Position numbers and translations under genes: made by a program
Notes under the pieces: model-generated
The model's input: only the letters and a program-made list of their open reading frames with translations
Told to the model about the DNA's origin: nothing
The model's database searches: none
Assembly (NCBI GenBank): GCA_045661225.1
Contig: JAZRFF010000010.1
Location: 1 to 64,000, forward strand
Source: HGM04593 sp045661225
GTDB taxonomy: Bacteria; Bacteroidota; Bacteroidia; Bacteroidales; Bacteroidaceae
Length of the DNA stretch: 64,000 nt
Reading direction: 5' to 3'
In this document: one piece after another, positions 54,248-62,684 of the stretch
Position numbering within the stretch: the first letter of the stretch is position 1
How the letters are laid out: the number at the start of each line of letters is the position of its first letter

Positions 54248-56137
54248 TTAAAAATCGGTCTCCACAATATTGCTGAATACACCCCAGCCGCAAGTGCTTC
54301 CGTATTTGCTTTTTGCACCGCGCGGCACATACAACACGCATTCGCTGCTGATGCCGCCAAATATGTTGCTTTCAAGTTCGGGCACACTGTCGCCCGGTAT
54401 GCGCGAATAGACCTTTTTAAGGTTGTGGCAATTCTCGAATGCCGCATAACCGATGCTCCTTACTCCGCTACCAATCGTTACGGTTTGCAGATTATTGTTG
54501 CAGTCGAATGCGTAATCATTTATGATGGTTACACTGTCGGGAATGACAAAATCCATAAATGCGCAATGCGAAAATGCTGCGTATCCTATTTCTTTAAGCG
54601 TCTGCGGCAACTGTATCTTTTGCAGGTTCTCGCACCATTGAAATGTATATTCTTCAATCCTGGTTATCCCTTCGGGAATATTTATTCCTTTTATTCTCGC
54701 GTGGTAAAATGCTTTCTTTCCAATATTCTGCACGCTTGCCGGCAATATTATATATTTGTCGTTGGTGATGCCCTCGAACGCATTCTCCTCAATTCTGGTT
54801 ATGCCTTCGGGAACTATAGTGCTGTTGCAACCTATCACAAGTGTATTTGTTGCAGTTTCAATTATGGCATTGCAACCGCCACGGCTGTCATAATGCATAT
54901 TATTGCCATCTACAACCAAACTTTTTATATAAAGGGGTAGGAATGCCTCCTTGCCAATATATTTTACACTTGCCGGTATGCGCACAGTGTCGTTGAGAAA
55001 GCACCACGCAAAGGCTCTGCTGTGTATTGTGTCTATACCATTGGGTATTGTGGCTTTAAGTATGTATTCGTTATGGCAAAAATTGCTTGCAATGGATTTT
55101 ACACGGAATATCCTGCTGCGGTGAGTGACTGTTGCGGGAATATTCACGCTGTCCCCTTTGTATTCATACTTGAACTCGTCGTAGTGCTCCCCCTTGTATG
55201 TAACCTCCACGGTACGAGCGTCGGAAGAAGTTATGCGGTAATAAACACCGTCCTCATAAAATTTGTTGCCAATTTTGCCAGTTTCCCACGCAATATAGTC
55301 GCAAGCGCTTGTATATAGGGGTGTGTTTGTAAACCCTATGCCGGCGACAATAATGACTGCCACACAGGCTATAAAGCGCAGCAAGAGATACATCTTGTAG
55401 CGTTTTATCCGGTTAATTATATCGTCGGCGCAGACATATCGTTTCTCTTTTTTGGGTTGCAGGCAACGCTCCTTTACTCTGCGCAAATCACGAGGCAAAG
55501 GAGTCTTTCTTACTTTCTCTATCTCCACGAGCAACATTCCCACCTCGTATAAATCGGTCGATGCATCTATCTGGTCAAGCTGCTTGTTCTTCAATTCCGG
55601 CGCCATATTTTCGCCAGGAGTGCACCCTGCAGTTTTTGCATAAGACGACTCCATACAGAAACCAAGGTCTATAATCTTTACGTTGTTGTTAATCTGGCAC
55701 AGAATTATATTCCTCGGTGTTATATCCAAATGGGCAATATTATTGTTATGCAGGCACTTCAATCCTGTCAGCAACTGCACAATGAATTTTCTTACATTCT
55801 CATCGTTATCAAAGAAGGACGGCGACTTTTCAAGTTTCTCCTGCAAGGTAATTCCTTGCACATACTCCATAAGTATGTATAGCCCCTCTATATCCTCGCC
55901 AATGCTCACATATTGCGGAATATAACAATTGTTTATAGCATTGCCTACCTCAAACTCCTTGTTGAATATCTGCCGGTAGTTCGGGTCATTGACATATTGG
56001 CTGCGCAGACGCTTCATAAAATAGGCTTTGCCCTCTATGTGCACCACATACGCCTCACAAGTGCCGCCCTCGTAGTCGAGGCGCTCTATTTTGTCAAATT
56101 TTATATTTTCATTCAAGAAGTCCGAGTTTGCAATCAT
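54248..56137 (-). CDS. Membrane Ser/Thr kinase fused to BspA-like leucine-rich repeats
   Basis: 629 residues. Residues about 15-245 are a Hanks-type kinase: VAIK-like Lys in FMKRL (K42), catalytic loop HLDITPRN (D138, N143), DLG (157-159) replacing DFG, and an APE-like MAPE at 178-181, so it looks catalytically competent. A single membrane helix follows at about 249-269. The rest, from about 370, is a series of BspA-type LRR_5 repeats (IPEGITRIEENAF, LPASVQNIGKKAF, IPDSVTIINDYAF) expected on the outer face of the inner membrane. The plan resembles receptor kinases in reverse. It is downstream of the 56170 gene (32-base gap) in one operon. Ligand and targets are unknown. Confidence 0.85.
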   Translation of the reverse strand: MIANSDFLNENIKFDKIERLDYEGGTCEAYVVHIEGKAYFMKRLRSQYVNDPNYRQIFNKEFEVGNAINNCYIPQYVSIGEDIEGLYILMEYVQGITLQEKLEKSPSFFDNDENVRKFIVQLLTGLKCLHNNNIAHLDITPRNIILCQINNNVKIIDLGFCMESSYAKTAGCTPGENMAPELKNKQLDQIDASTDLYEVGMLLVEIEKVRKTPLPRDLRRVKERCLQPKKEKRYVCADDIINRIKRYKMYLLLRFIACVAVIIVAGIGFTNTPLYTSACDYIAWETGKIGNKFYEDGVYYRITSSDARTVEVTYKGEHYDEFKYEYKGDSVNIPATVTHRSRIFRVKSIASNFCHNEYILKATIPNGIDTIHSRAFAWCFLNDTVRIPASVKYIGKEAFLPLYIKSLVVDGNNMHYDSRGGCNAIIETATNTLVIGCNSTIVPEGITRIEENAFEGITNDKYIILPASVQNIGKKAFYHARIKGINIPEGITRIEEYTFQWCENLQKIQLPQTLKEIGYAAFSHCAFMDFVIPDSVTIINDYAFDCNNNLQTVTIGSGVRSIGYAAFENCHNLKKVYSRIPGDSVPELESNIFGGISSECVLYVPRGAKSKYGSTCGWGVFSNIVETDF

Positions 56138-56169
56138 TTTATTGTAAGTCTAAGAAATTGTGTTATTTT

Positions 56170-56766
56170 CTAAAAGGCAGTGCCTGTCAAGAGCTTAAAC
56201 CTCACTCCCCCTCTTCGTCCGCAAACATATCGTGTAGGCGCGCCCCCTTTATGCACAAGACAATTAAGGTATAACGGCTCGCCCTGCGTTATCACATCAA
56301 CGTGAAAGGTATCCCCCTCACTCAGTTTGCTATTGACGCTATTAACGACCTTGTACATATCGTAACCGAGAAACTCCACCGTTACAAAGCGATACGGCAA
56401 CCACGAAATTTCAATCTGCTGCCCCTTCTTGAGCGCACTCGACAATATATAATCATTCAACAGGAAGCGGCTATTCTGACAGTAAGACTCGCCGGAACGC
56501 TCCTTTTGAAACTGCTCATAGTTATTGTAGCCTGTATATTGCGCCAGCGTGTCTATGGTGAAACGGCGAGGTATAGTGTTATATTTTCCGCCGGCAAGAT
56601 TACCCCAAAAGCGGCGCAGCGTTATCGGGCTCAAATACGAACCGGTTCTGTCGAGTATGCGCATAGAGAGGAACTCATAGTCGCGCTTGGTCGTCACTTT
56701 GCGCCCAAGCAATTCCTCTATGGTGTTTTTCAAAGCCTCGTAATTCTCCCTGTTACAGTTTTCCAT
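56170..56766 (-). CDS. Putative regulatory protein with HTH-like N-terminus
   Basis: 198 residues, soluble. The first 90 residues (KNTIEELLGRKVTTKRDYEF, then ITLRRFWGNLAGG and TLAQYTGYNNYEQF) match a pattern I recall from Bacteroidota proteins that begin with a helical, possibly DNA-binding module; GxRxxTxxDFExLSxRI with xTLxRxWG is the recurrent signature. The C-terminal half looks all-beta (GQQIEISWLPYRFVTVEFLG). Function is not established. As first gene before the kinase it may act in the same pathway. Confidence 0.65.
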   Translation of the reverse strand: MENCNRENYEALKNTIEELLGRKVTTKRDYEFLSMRILDRTGSYLSPITLRRFWGNLAGGKYNTIPRRFTIDTLAQYTGYNNYEQFQKERSGESYCQNSRFLLNDYILSSALKKGQQIEISWLPYRFVTVEFLGYDMYKVVNSVNSKLSEGDTFHVDVITQGEPLYLNCLVHKGGAPTRYVCGRRGGVRFKLLTGTAF

Positions 56767-56878
56767 ATTGCAAAATTATGAAAGAAAATAGTATTTATAA
56801 AATAATTATTCCACCAATTCTTAACCACTTTACAAAAGAAACGTAATGAAACGCTTTGTCTCACAGCAAGCTGTTACT

Positions 56879-56910
56879 TTTGAAAAGCGAATTGCAACAT
56901 TCTATATTCG
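56879..56910 (+). promoter_or_regulatory. Promoter of the 57011 gene
   Basis: TTTG (56879-56882) and TATATTCG (56903-56910) are 20 bases apart. This supports ATG 57011 and rejects the in-frame ATG at 56846, which lies upstream of the promoter. A leader of about 90 nt results. Confidence 0.7.
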
Positions 56911-57010
56911 AACAACAAGCAACACACTCTCACTAACAGCAAAGAAAAGAGTTGCACAAAAACAATTTAGTGTATCAAGTATAAAGTTAAATTATCAAAA
57001 TCTAAAAACT

Positions 57011-57751
57011 ATGAGTTCATTTAAGATGGTGCGCATCTCTCACAACGAGTACCTTAGTGGCAAGTACCAGAGTGTGAGCAGCGACTCAAGCAACAATCAC
57101 GAGGCCAAAGTGTGGTACAACAGCGATGGCAGCATTAACGAGGAATTAACCTATTCCTACAATTACCAGCGTGCCAATGGCATTGGTCGTTATGCCAAGA
57201 AAGCCGAATCATCGAGCAAAAGTTCATCAAGTAGCAAGGGCTCAAGCAGCAAAAAGAGTACGCCCCAGAGCAGCAATCGTGTTGCAGCAAGAGATGAGGT
57301 AAGTGATAAGAAAAGAGAAAGGAAAGAATATGTTTACAGAGATGCAACTGATGAAGAGCGCCTTAAATACATTACAAGAATACTTTGTCGTAACACCGAA
57401 TTCAACGCAACCAAAACAAATGCTATAATTGCAAAAGCCGCAAGCCTTGGGCTTGACCCGGGAGAAGCACTTGCAGACCTTGAAGAAAAATGTAAAAAAA
57501 GCGACATCAGATACTTAGTAAACGAAAAAGGTTTTAGCAGAAACATAATAAGACCCTTCCTCTGCGATACCTATCCACCAACAGAAAGAGAGGAATTGTT
57601 GGAGTATATCTCGTTCCTTGACAACTACTACAAAAAAAGTAGTTGGGACAGTGATGTTCTGTTCAACCTGTTCGTTGTCATTGCACTGCACCACGAAAAT
57701 GACATTGAGCTGCAGAACTTAGTCAAAAAACTGAGAGCAAAGCACATATAA
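57011..57751 (+). CDS. Unrecognised protein with Ser-rich linker, paralogous to the next gene
   Basis: 246 residues from ATG 57011. An N-terminal segment of about 60 residues (MVRISHNEYLSGKYQSVSS) is followed by a Ser/Lys-rich low-complexity linker (about 70-100), then a helical domain. That domain contains IIAKAASLGLDPGEALADLE, which aligns with VIAKAEELDLTPEEAIALLE of the next protein, and both continue with a matching LEYISFLDNYYKKSSW / INYIKYCEVSSYW stretch. No known family is recognised. It is divergent from the kinase operon, 244 bases apart, and looks A+T-richer than the housekeeping genes. Confidence 0.7.
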   Translation: MSSFKMVRISHNEYLSGKYQSVSSDSSNNHEAKVWYNSDGSINEELTYSYNYQRANGIGRYAKKAESSSKSSSSSKGSSSKKSTPQSSNRVAARDEVSDKKRERKEYVYRDATDEERLKYITRILCRNTEFNATKTNAIIAKAASLGLDPGEALADLEEKCKKSDIRYLVNEKGFSRNIIRPFLCDTYPPTEREELLEYISFLDNYYKKSSWDSDVLFNLFVVIALHHENDIELQNLVKKLRAKHI

Positions 57752-57790
57752 AGTTAAAATAGATAAATCAAAAACAAAAATTTCCTATAT

Positions 57791-58294
57791 ATGGCAACAG
57801 TAGAAATAATAGTTTACCCCGAAGACAAGCTTATCGAATGGATAGAATATCTTATAAGCGACGGCGGTAGTATAGAAGATTACAAAGATTCTGTGATAGC
57901 AAAAGCCGAGGAACTTGATCTGACCCCGGAAGAGGCCATTGCATTGCTTGAACACAAATGGAGGAGTGCAAACGACTTGGAATATTATCTAAGGAGTGAT
58001 GGAAATTCTGGGTATAAAAACAAAGAACGCGTCATAGAGAAATTTTCGACAAAAGACAAAAAGGAGTTCATCAATTATATCAAATACTGCGAAGTTTCGA
58101 GCTACTGGAATAACAACCACACCGGAGAAATCAAGAAAAAGATGGACGATAGTTTCAAGAACTGCCCAGAGGTTCAGCAAGCTTTCAAGCCAATGCTTGA
58201 CGCAGAAAAGAAAGCCAACAGAAAGAATATCTTTGGCATTATTTTGACTATACTCATAACATTAGCTTTAGCAAAGTGTTTAGGGAGGATTTGA
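57791..58294 (+). CDS. Unrecognised tail-anchored protein, paralogous to the previous gene
   Basis: 167 residues. The body is helical and charged and shares the domain described for the previous protein (IAKAEELDLTPEEAIALLE; INYIKYCEVSSYW). The C-terminus ends in one hydrophobic helix (IFGIILTILITLALA) followed by KCLGRI, which suggests a C-terminal membrane anchor with the body in the cytoplasm. The gene starts 40 bases after its paralogue and should be co-transcribed. Function unknown. Confidence 0.7.
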   Translation: MATVEIIVYPEDKLIEWIEYLISDGGSIEDYKDSVIAKAEELDLTPEEAIALLEHKWRSANDLEYYLRSDGNSGYKNKERVIEKFSTKDKKEFINYIKYCEVSSYWNNNHTGEIKKKMDDSFKNCPEVQQAFKPMLDAEKKANRKNIFGIILTILITLALAKCLGRI

Positions 58295-58395
58295 TGACCA
58301 ATTCCGGATTGATGAACTGACGAATGTAGAAAGGGATTATGGACTCTACAAAGAGCGCAAACCGGAAGAGGAGTTTAAACGAGTGGCTATTTAAA
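58288..58395 (+). pseudogene. Possible 3' remnant of a degraded gene
   Basis: In the frame shifted relative to the preceding gene, an open stretch runs through to TAA at 58393-58395 and encodes RIDELTNVERDYGLYK followed by ERKPEEEFKRVAI. It has no start codon and the charged, protein-like composition suggests the tail of a lost coding sequence. It is short, so chance is possible. Confidence 0.3.
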
Positions 58396-58408
58396 ATATA
58401 ACCGCTAT

Positions 58409-58446
58409 ACATATATGGCAGCACCTTTTGGTGCTGACATATATGT
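58409..58446. other. Long hairpin between convergent genes
   Basis: ACATATATGGCAGCACC (58409-58425) pairs with GGTGCTGACATATATGT (58430-58446) around TTTT, with one mismatch. No strong T run follows. It lies between the 57791 gene and the dipeptidase, so it may act as a terminator for both or be a small mobile-element relic. Confidence 0.55.
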
Positions 58447-58572
58447 TATTGTTGCTTGTTCTTGCTGTAACGACCGGACAGCCAACCTTGGCGCATTTAA
58501 GCAAAAATGCAGTTTTTCGCCAGAGCTTAAGCCTAACTATAAATTACCGGTAAAGGCGCGAAGAGTTTCCGC

Positions 58573-60327
58573 CTATTGCACCTGTTGCATAACCCGCAAC
58601 CAGTTGCCGCCCCATATTTTTTCAATGTCGGCATCGCTGTAGCCGCGACGCAGAAGTTCGCGCGTGACGTTGCGCAGTTGCGACGCCGAAGAGCAGCCAC
58701 TGACCGCGCCGTCGCCATCAAAATCGGTGCCTACGCCAACGTGCTCAATGCCGGCGACCTTTATAGCGTGCTCAAGATGCTGCATAAAATGGTCAAGCGT
58801 AGCGTTTCCCTCTTTGCGCAGGAACCCCGAGTACATTGTCACTTGCGCCACGCCACCCTTTGCGGCAAGCGCCCTCAACTGTTCGTCGGTTAAGTTACGC
58901 GGGTGGTTGCACAATGCCCTGCACGATGAGTGAGAGCAGACAACCGGCTGAGTGCTGCACTCAAGGACGTCGTAGAAAGTTTTTTCGGCGGCGTGCGAAA
59001 GGTCTATCATCATTCCCACGCGGTTCATCTCCTGTACCACCTCACGCCCAAAGGCACTAAGCCCACCGTGCTCGCCACCCCCGCGTGCCGAGTCACAAAT
59101 ATCATTATCGCCATTATGACAGAGGGTCATATAGACCACTCCCCTGTCGCGGAAACGCTTTACAAGCGTTTTATCCCGACCAATGGCATAGCCATTCTCA
59201 ATGCCAAGCATAATGGCCCTCAGTCCTCTTTTCTTTAGTTCTAAAAGTTCGGCCGGAGTGCTACACAGCGCTACTGCACCGCTGTTGCGTGCCACACGCT
59301 CCTCGACTCCACGCAAAAGTTCATCGGCCATTGCCGTTGCTGCCTGCAACGAAGCATCGTCACGGGCACCCTGCGGGATATAGGCCACCATTGTAACAGC
59401 ATCGAGTGCGCCCTCGTCCATTTTATGAAGGTCGACAAGCGCAGTACAGCTTCGTTGTTCCAGCTTGTACCCCGCAGAAAAGAGCATCGGCGTGTCGCAA
59501 TGCGAATCTATTGCAATTATCCTTGAATGAATATTTTTTGCTCTTCGGTAGAGGTCGGCTTCGGCTACAAGCCAGCTAAAAAGCGGCATCATACTGCGGT
59601 CGCCGTTCATTATGAACGATTCGGGGTGCCACTGCACTCCCAACGCTGTATGCCCGTCGACAGCCTCAATGCCTTCGATGACCCCGTCGGGCGAAACGGC
59701 ATTAACCACAAAGCCTTGCGGCGCTACACTCACCGACTGATGATGAAACGAATTTACCGCAAGAGTACCGGTACCGAAAATACGGGACAGCAACGTACCG
59801 GAAACTATATTCACGCCGTGCGTAGCGACGTGCCGTTCCTGTGGCGATTGGTCGTGCGCAAGCAAGCCGTCACCCAAGGCTGCATACTGGTCCTGATGCA
59901 CCTTGCCGCCCAAGGCCACTGCAAGCGTCTGCACGCCACGGCATATTCCCAACACCGGCAGACAGCGGTCAAGCGCAAGCATAACAAGCAAAATCTCCTG
60001 TTCGTCCCGTTTGGGGTTTATAGAATGCAGAAGAGCATAATCTGGTTCCTCGCCCATATAACGGGGGTCGATGTCGGCACCTCCCGTGAGCAAAAGTGCA
60101 TCAATACTCTTCAGCGTCGACAAAAGCGCGCTTCGGTCTATATATGGCGGTATTATGAGCGGTGTTCCGCCGGCCTCTATCACCGACGCATAATAAGCCT
60201 CGGCGACAGCGGCGTTACCATCGCTGAAGTTTGCGGTTATTCCAATAACAGGACGCTCCTTGCAAACAGGGTAACCAGCGTGCAACGCATCATATTCGGC
60301 GCGAACATTAAATTTACAGGCGGACAT
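58573..60327 (-). CDS. Class I amidotransferase (peptidase C26) - membrane dipeptidase (M19) fusion
   Basis: 584 residues. Residues about 20-245 are a gamma-glutamyl hydrolase/PuuD-like C26 domain with nucleophile Cys in GICRGVQTLA and His in VQWHPESF. From about 265 follows an M19 dipeptidase with metal ligands in DSHCDTP, MIDLSHAAEKTF and CSHSSCRAL, and GVGTDFDGDG. Separate enzymes of these types cleave gamma-glutamyl bonds and dipeptides; fused they could process gamma-D-Glu-containing muropeptides or gamma-glutamyl compounds. No signal peptide is seen, so it is cytoplasmic. I recall such fusions in other Bacteroidales; the substrate is inferred. Confidence 0.88.
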   Translation of the reverse strand: MSACKFNVRAEYDALHAGYPVCKERPVIGITANFSDGNAAVAEAYYASVIEAGGTPLIIPPYIDRSALLSTLKSIDALLLTGGADIDPRYMGEEPDYALLHSINPKRDEQEILLVMLALDRCLPVLGICRGVQTLAVALGGKVHQDQYAALGDGLLAHDQSPQERHVATHGVNIVSGTLLSRIFGTGTLAVNSFHHQSVSVAPQGFVVNAVSPDGVIEGIEAVDGHTALGVQWHPESFIMNGDRSMMPLFSWLVAEADLYRRAKNIHSRIIAIDSHCDTPMLFSAGYKLEQRSCTALVDLHKMDEGALDAVTMVAYIPQGARDDASLQAATAMADELLRGVEERVARNSGAVALCSTPAELLELKKRGLRAIMLGIENGYAIGRDKTLVKRFRDRGVVYMTLCHNGDNDICDSARGGGEHGGLSAFGREVVQEMNRVGMMIDLSHAAEKTFYDVLECSTQPVVCSHSSCRALCNHPRNLTDEQLRALAAKGGVAQVTMYSGFLRKEGNATLDHFMQHLEHAIKVAGIEHVGVGTDFDGDGAVSGCSSASQLRNVTRELLRRGYSDADIEKIWGGNWLRVMQQVQ

Positions 60328-60340
60328 AGATTTTTATTCT

Positions 60341-60387
60341 AAAAAAGCCTCGCACCACAACCATTGCAAAATGGCACTGTGCGAGGC
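60341..60387 (-). terminator. Terminator of the Lrp regulator gene
   Basis: GCCTCGCAC and GTGCGAGGC (60347-60355, 60379-60387) pair, with an inner stem GCCATTTT-GCAATGGT on the minus strand. Six T follow on that strand. It separates the regulator from the dipeptidase gene 14 bases downstream. Confidence 0.88.
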
Positions 60388-60416
60388 GTAGGATTTATTG
60401 CTTTCAGGGAGCAGAA

Positions 60417-60884
60417 TCACTCCAACGGCATATTACGTTTTATACTGTTGTCAAGGACAATCATTGTCTCAGTACTTACCACGCCCGGAATATCCTGTAC
60501 ACGCCCATTGAGCAGCTGCATAAGATGTTCATTATCGTGAGAGTACATTTTTGCGAGGATTGAGTAAGGACCCGTCGTGTAACAACACTCGACAATCTCG
60601 GGCACTTCGCGCAGACGCTCGACAACCTCTTTATACATAGAACCACGCTCAAGGCGTATTCCGATATATGTACAAGTCTTATACCCCAAACGACGCACGT
60701 CTATTTCGTAACTTGAACCCGAAATTATGCCCATATCTATAAGATGCTGAACACGTAAATGGATTGCGGCGCGCGACACTCCGCAAAGTTCGGCTACATT
60801 GCGAAATGGGATTCTTGCGTCCTTTGAAATAATGCTCAGGATCTTCAGGTCGAGCGCATCGACTTTACACTCTAAATTTTTCAT
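60417..60884 (-). CDS. Lrp/AsnC-family transcriptional regulator
   Basis: 155 residues. An N-terminal winged HTH (DARIPFRNVAELCGVSRAAI) is followed by a C-terminal RAM ligand-binding domain (VPEIVECCYTTGPYSILAKM). Lrp/AsnC proteins respond to amino acids. Regulated genes are not known; the adjacent FKBP and dipeptidase genes are candidates. Confidence 0.94.
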   Translation of the reverse strand: MKNLECKVDALDLKILSIISKDARIPFRNVAELCGVSRAAIHLRVQHLIDMGIISGSSYEIDVRRLGYKTCTYIGIRLERGSMYKEVVERLREVPEIVECCYTTGPYSILAKMYSHDNEHLMQLLNGRVQDIPGVVSTETMIVLDNSIKRNMPLE

Positions 60885-60930
60885 TGTTTATCTGTTTGTT
60901 ATAAGTTTTGCCGTTCATAGTACGAGCGCC

Positions 60931-61764
60931 TTAATAGACACTCACAATTTCAAGGTCGTACACGAGTGCGCTATAAGGAGCCACCTTTCCGGCGCCACGT
61001 GCGCCGTAGGCAAGTTTCCAGGGCAGATAGAGTTTACAGCGTGTACCGGCCGGCAAAGTCATAAGCGCCTCACGCAGGCCCGGGTTCGCGCTCTCGACAT
61101 CAACAGCCTCGGGTTCCCCTTTGGTCGAGGCGACAACCACTCCGTTAGGATAGGCAATCTTGTATATACACTCTGCAACACCGTTAAATTGTGCAACAGC
61201 CCCCGTACCCATTTTCTCTATTTTATATTGCAAGCCACTGGGACGCTCCACAACGCCACGACGACCGCGGTTACCTTTTATAAACTCTTCGCTTCTGTCG
61301 CGAAAAACACGGTGCTGGTAATAGTTGGTGGCCGAAGCTCTGTCCATTATAGAAGTATCCTGACGAGCCGTTGCCACAAGACCTTCGAGAAAAAGACGGC
61401 GGTTAACCTTTTTGTCCTTTTCATCGGGATAAATAGCGGCATTAGCCTTCTCTATCATTTCATTTACTTCCAATGCCACAAACAAGCCGTTAATGTAAGC
61501 ATTCTCCTCGGGGGTTCCTGCAAGCGGAAAAGCATCACGCATTCCACGCACAAAATCATCGAGCGTTGTGGAATCTATGCCAAAATCGCCCATTCTCGAG
61601 TTCAGGCCACCGGCAACTATCATACTCACAGCATATGAGAGAGAGTCGTCACGGTTTTCAAGCGACACCTTGCCATTCCCCTCTCCCGAAACGCCACAAG
61701 AAAAGAGGCCCGGCAGAAGCACAAGCAAAAGTACCATCGAGAAGAATTTCACACCGTATTTCAT
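60931..61764 (-). CDS. FKBP-type peptidyl-prolyl isomerase lipoprotein, active site degenerate
   Basis: 277 residues. Lipobox LFSC near residue 23. The N-terminal dimerisation-type helices resemble FkpA/FklB; the C-terminal FKBP domain covers about 185-277. Compared with its neighbour, the FD pair of the active site (IFDSS) reads VVAS, the Tyr region CHYEGTL reads CIYKIAY, and the Trp of IRGWVEAL is missing. It may chaperone without isomerase activity. Starts 6 bases after the 61771 gene stop. Confidence 0.85.
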   Translation of the reverse strand: MKYGVKFFSMVLLLVLLPGLFSCGVSGEGNGKVSLENRDDSLSYAVSMIVAGGLNSRMGDFGIDSTTLDDFVRGMRDAFPLAGTPEENAYINGLFVALEVNEMIEKANAAIYPDEKDKKVNRRLFLEGLVATARQDTSIMDRASATNYYQHRVFRDRSEEFIKGNRGRRGVVERPSGLQYKIEKMGTGAVAQFNGVAECIYKIAYPNGVVVASTKGEPEAVDVESANPGLREALMTLPAGTRCKLYLPWKLAYGARGAGKVAPYSALVYDLEIVSVY

Positions 61765-61770
61765 TGTTTA

Positions 61771-62355
61771 TCAGAGAACCTTAATAAGTTCCACATCAAA
61801 CACAAGAGCGCTATAAGGGGGAATCATCTCTCCTGCGCCGTGCTCACCGTATGCCATATCGTAAGGAATATAGAGACGCCACTTTGCACCCTCCTGCATA
61901 AGCTGGAGAGCCTCTACCCAACCACGAATAACCTGGTTTACACCAAACACAGCAGGTTCGCCACGTTTTATTGAACTGTCAAAGATTGTACCGTCGATGA
62001 GCGTACCCTCGTAGTGGCACTGCACGCGGTCGGTAGCCGATGGCTTTTTGCCGTTACCCTCATTGATGACTTCATACTGCAAACCACTGGGCAGTGTAAC
62101 AACGCCGGGCTTCTTTGCATTCTCGGCAAGGAATTTCTCACCGGCTTCCTTGTTCTGTGCATACGCCTCCTGAGCGAGCTTCTGGAAGTGCTCATTCACA
62201 ACTTTCTGCGCCTCGGCGTGAGTAATTTCGGTCTTGTTGCCTGCAAGAACATCGCTGATGCCCTTGATAAAGTCTTCGACACTCATATCCTTAACGCCCA
62301 TTGAGAGCAAATTTTGGCCTATTCCCATTCCAAGGCCGTAACTGAATTTGTCCAT
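61771..62355 (-). CDS. FKBP-type peptidyl-prolyl cis-trans isomerase (FklB-like)
   Basis: 194 residues, no signal peptide. N-terminal helical region (YGLGMGIGQNL, dimer arm) then a canonical FKBP domain with CHYEGTLIDGTIFDSS, IRGWVEALQLM and IPYDMAYGEHGAG, all active-site residues intact. First gene of the FKBP pair. A candidate -7 box TATCTTCG lies on the minus strand at 62430-62437. Confidence 0.95.
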   Translation of the reverse strand: MDKFSYGLGMGIGQNLLSMGVKDMSVEDFIKGISDVLAGNKTEITHAEAQKVVNEHFQKLAQEAYAQNKEAGEKFLAENAKKPGVVTLPSGLQYEVINEGNGKKPSATDRVQCHYEGTLIDGTIFDSSIKRGEPAVFGVNQVIRGWVEALQLMQEGAKWRLYIPYDMAYGEHGAGEMIPPYSALVFDVELIKVL

Positions 62356-62684
62356 TGATATAACTTTTTATTATTATTACTGTCATTTTGCTATTCCGAC
62401 AAGACGTCCGCACGCCTTTCGAAGCAGAGCGAAGATACTACATAATATTTGAAACACACAACAAAATGACGGAATTTTATTAAAAAAATAAGAAAATTGT
62501 CATTATCGGCACCAATTTCCGCAACACCCGCCTTCTGGCATTTTGTCAGAAACAACCCCAAGCCACGAGACGCTTTAAAATTAGGTTATTTAATTGTTTC
62601 TTATAAATAAATATATATTTATAAATAATAAACTCAATTTTATTACCTAACTTTGCATTGTTCCGATTAAAACTGAGCAAAATT
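62356..62684. promoter_or_regulatory. Divergent region between fklB-like and His/Cys-rich gene
   Basis: 329 bases, A+T-rich toward the right. Minus -7 box TATCTTCG at 62430-62437 toward the FKBP operon; plus -7 box TAACTTTG at 62648-62655 toward the 62685 gene. No gene seen. Confidence 0.6.

Noticed and set aside
56846..57010. 55-residue extension of the 57011 protein
   Set aside because: A canonical promoter (56879-56910) lies inside it.
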